This document shows positions 5,821-6,890 of a stretch of 6,890 bases of DNA, in pieces. How positions within the stretch are numbered: the stretch's first letter is position 1; the number at the start of each line of letters is the position of its first letter. The translations under genes and the position numbers were made by a program. The stretch is from Chloroflexia bacterium (lineage in GTDB: Bacteria > Chloroflexota > Chloroflexia > Thermomicrobiales > JALYUS01): NCBI GenBank assembly GCA_025924435.1, contig JAICIL010000242.1, positions 1 through 6,890 of the forward strand. The letters are read 5' to 3'. The notes beneath the pieces were generated by a model that worked only from the letters and a program-made list of their open reading frames with translations, was not told the origin of the DNA and made no database searches.

Positions 5821-6729
5821 ATGGATCTGCCGGGCCGCGTCGTTGTGATGGAAGTCGGCCCGCGCGACGGGTTGCAGAACGAATCCGTCCTCGTGCCGAC
5901 CGATCGGAAGGTCGAACTGATCCGGCGGCTGATCGCGGCGGGCCTGGACGAGATCGAGGCGACCGCGTTCGTGCACCCCAAATGGATCCCCGCGCTCGCC
6001 GACGCGGACGACGTGATGGCCGCCGTGCCGCGCGGGGGCGTGCGGTACAGCGCGCTCGTCCCGAATATGCGCGGCTACGAGCGGGCGGTGCGCCGCCGAC
6101 CGGACGAGATCGTGCTCTTCTGCTCCGCGACGGAGGGCCACAACCGCGCGAACCTGAACCGCTCGACCGCCGAATCGCTGGAGCAATTGGCGCAGGTAGC
6201 GGCGCGGGCGAAGGCGGACGGCTTCCGGCTGCGGGGCGCGATCTCGACCTCCTTCTGGTGCCCGTTCGAGGGGCGCGTGCCGCCCGCGCGGGTCTGCGCG
6301 ATCGCCGAGGCGTATCAGGCGATGGGCGTGGACGAGGTCGGCGTCTCCGACACGCTCGGCGCGGCGGATCCGCTGCATGTCAGCACGCTCGTCGCGGATG
6401 TGCGGAGCACCGTGGACATCGCGCTGAGTTTGCATCTCCACGACACATACGGCATGGCGCTCGCCTGCGTCGTCGCCGGGCTGGACGCCGGGATCACCCG
6501 GTTCGATTCCTCCATCGGCGGCCTCGGCGGCTGCCCCTACGCGCCGGGTGCGGCGGGCAATATCGCCACCGAAGACCTTGTCTTCATGCTGCACCGCATG
6601 GGAATCGAAACCGGCATTGACGAGGACGCGCTGCAGGACGCGGCCCGCTACGCGCAATCGCTCGTCGGCCACCCGCTCTCAAGCCGCCGCATGGCCCTCG
6701 CGGCATCTGCGGCGACGCCCGCCCACTGA
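5821..6729 (+). CDS. HMG-CoA lyase family protein (MvaB/citramalyl-CoA lyase-like)
   Basis: A 302-residue TIM-barrel lyase that cleaves a 3-hydroxy-3-methylacyl-CoA; for HMG-CoA the products are acetyl-CoA and acetoacetate. Catalytic residues known from the human enzyme are all found: R15 and D16 in VGPRDGLQNE (Arg41/Asp42), E46 in EIEATAF (Glu72), H205 and H207 in LHLHDTYG (His233/His235), C238 in GLGGCPYAPGAAGN (Cys266) and N247 (Asn275). Differences from human lie around the pocket: FVHPKW for FVSPKW, CSATEGHNRANLNRS in place of AASELFTKKNINCS, STSFWCPFEG for SCALGCPYEG, and VSDTLG for LGDTIG. These may mean a different acyl group; family members also include (R)-citramalyl-CoA lyase of the Chloroflexus 3-hydroxypropionate cycle. 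GGAG (5809-5812) lies 8 nt before the ATG. It is the last gene of the operon, 44 nt after the binding protein, and complete. No terminator is visible downstream. Confidence 0.88.
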   Translation: MDLPGRVVVMEVGPRDGLQNESVLVPTDRKVELIRRLIAAGLDEIEATAFVHPKWIPALADADDVMAAVPRGGVRYSALVPNMRGYERAVRRRPDEIVLFCSATEGHNRANLNRSTAESLEQLAQVAARAKADGFRLRGAISTSFWCPFEGRVPPARVCAIAEAYQAMGVDEVGVSDTLGAADPLHVSTLVADVRSTVDIALSLHLHDTYGMALACVVAGLDAGITRFDSSIGGLGGCPYAPGAAGNIATEDLVFMLHRMGIETGIDEDALQDAARYAQSLVGHPLSSRRMALAASAATPAH

Positions 6730-6890
6730 GGGACGGTAGCGGGGGGGGGGGGGGCCGGGGCGGGGGGGTGAGGGGGGGGGGCACGCCCCAGCCCCACGGG
6801 CGCGGCCCCGCGCGCACCCAGGGTAGGGGGGAAAAGTGGAGAGCACCCCCCCCCCCCCCAAGCAGAGGGCGGCGCCGGCGAAACGAGGGA
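6730..6890. other. Low-complexity G/C-run edge, possibly a corrupted hairpin repeat
   Basis: No gene is seen after the lyase. The stretch has a run of 14 G (6741-6754), further G runs of 7 and 10, and a run of 14 C (6846-6859). The pattern ggggccgggg then ggtgagg (about 6751-6773) resembles ggggccgggggtgagg in hairpin repeat unit 2 at 1508-1523, with extra Gs. This could be a third copy of that repeat, decayed or misread, at which the assembly ended. Homopolymers of this length are also typical of sequencing error, so the exact bases should not be trusted. Confidence 0.5.

Overview
This is a very GC-rich window (estimated by eye at about two thirds G+C), probably close to a whole contig, from a bacterium that looks most like a member of Chloroflexota. 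The best hint is the solute-binding lipoprotein: a twin-arginine plus lipobox signal followed by a long Ala/Thr/Pro/Ser/Asn-rich linker, a style common in that phylum. Dispersed GC-rich hairpin repeats and a start codon without a Shine-Dalgarno site also fit. The phylum assignment is an inference; there is no rRNA or marker gene here.

Layout. (1) 1-112: low-complexity G/C-rich edge with no gene. (2) 113-1354, minus strand: a complete 413-residue MFS transporter. (3) 1355-1603: divergent intergenic region holding two inverted GC-rich hairpin repeats, a small perfect palindrome, and a promoter placed so that transcription would start at the ATG of the next gene. (4) 1604-6729, plus strand: five co-directional genes that look like one operon. 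In order they are a family III (CaiB/BaiF) CoA-transferase, an ABC ATPase, an ABC permease, a Tat-type solute-binding lipoprotein of the NMT1/SsuA type, and an HMG-CoA lyase family enzyme. Gaps are 1, 70, 25 and 44 nt. (5) 6730-6890: low-complexity edge with long G and C runs and what looks like a decayed or misread copy of the hairpin repeat.

How the genes may work together. The ABC genes form a complete single-permease importer. The enzymes on either side of it suggest what happens to the substrate: the CoA-transferase would put CoA on an imported carboxylic acid, and the lyase would split the resulting 3-hydroxy-3-methyl-acyl-CoA (HMG-CoA, citramalyl-CoA or a relative) into acetyl-CoA and a keto acid. 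All expected catalytic residues of both enzymes are present, but the lyase differs from the human enzyme at several pocket positions, so its exact substrate is open. The combination reads as an uptake-activate-cleave module for a branched hydroxy acid or a precursor of one.

The other notable structure is an insertion-like heptamer repeat between the ATPase and permease genes. It forms a perfect 24-bp inverted repeat, and its left arm supplies the last codons and the stop codon of the ATPase.
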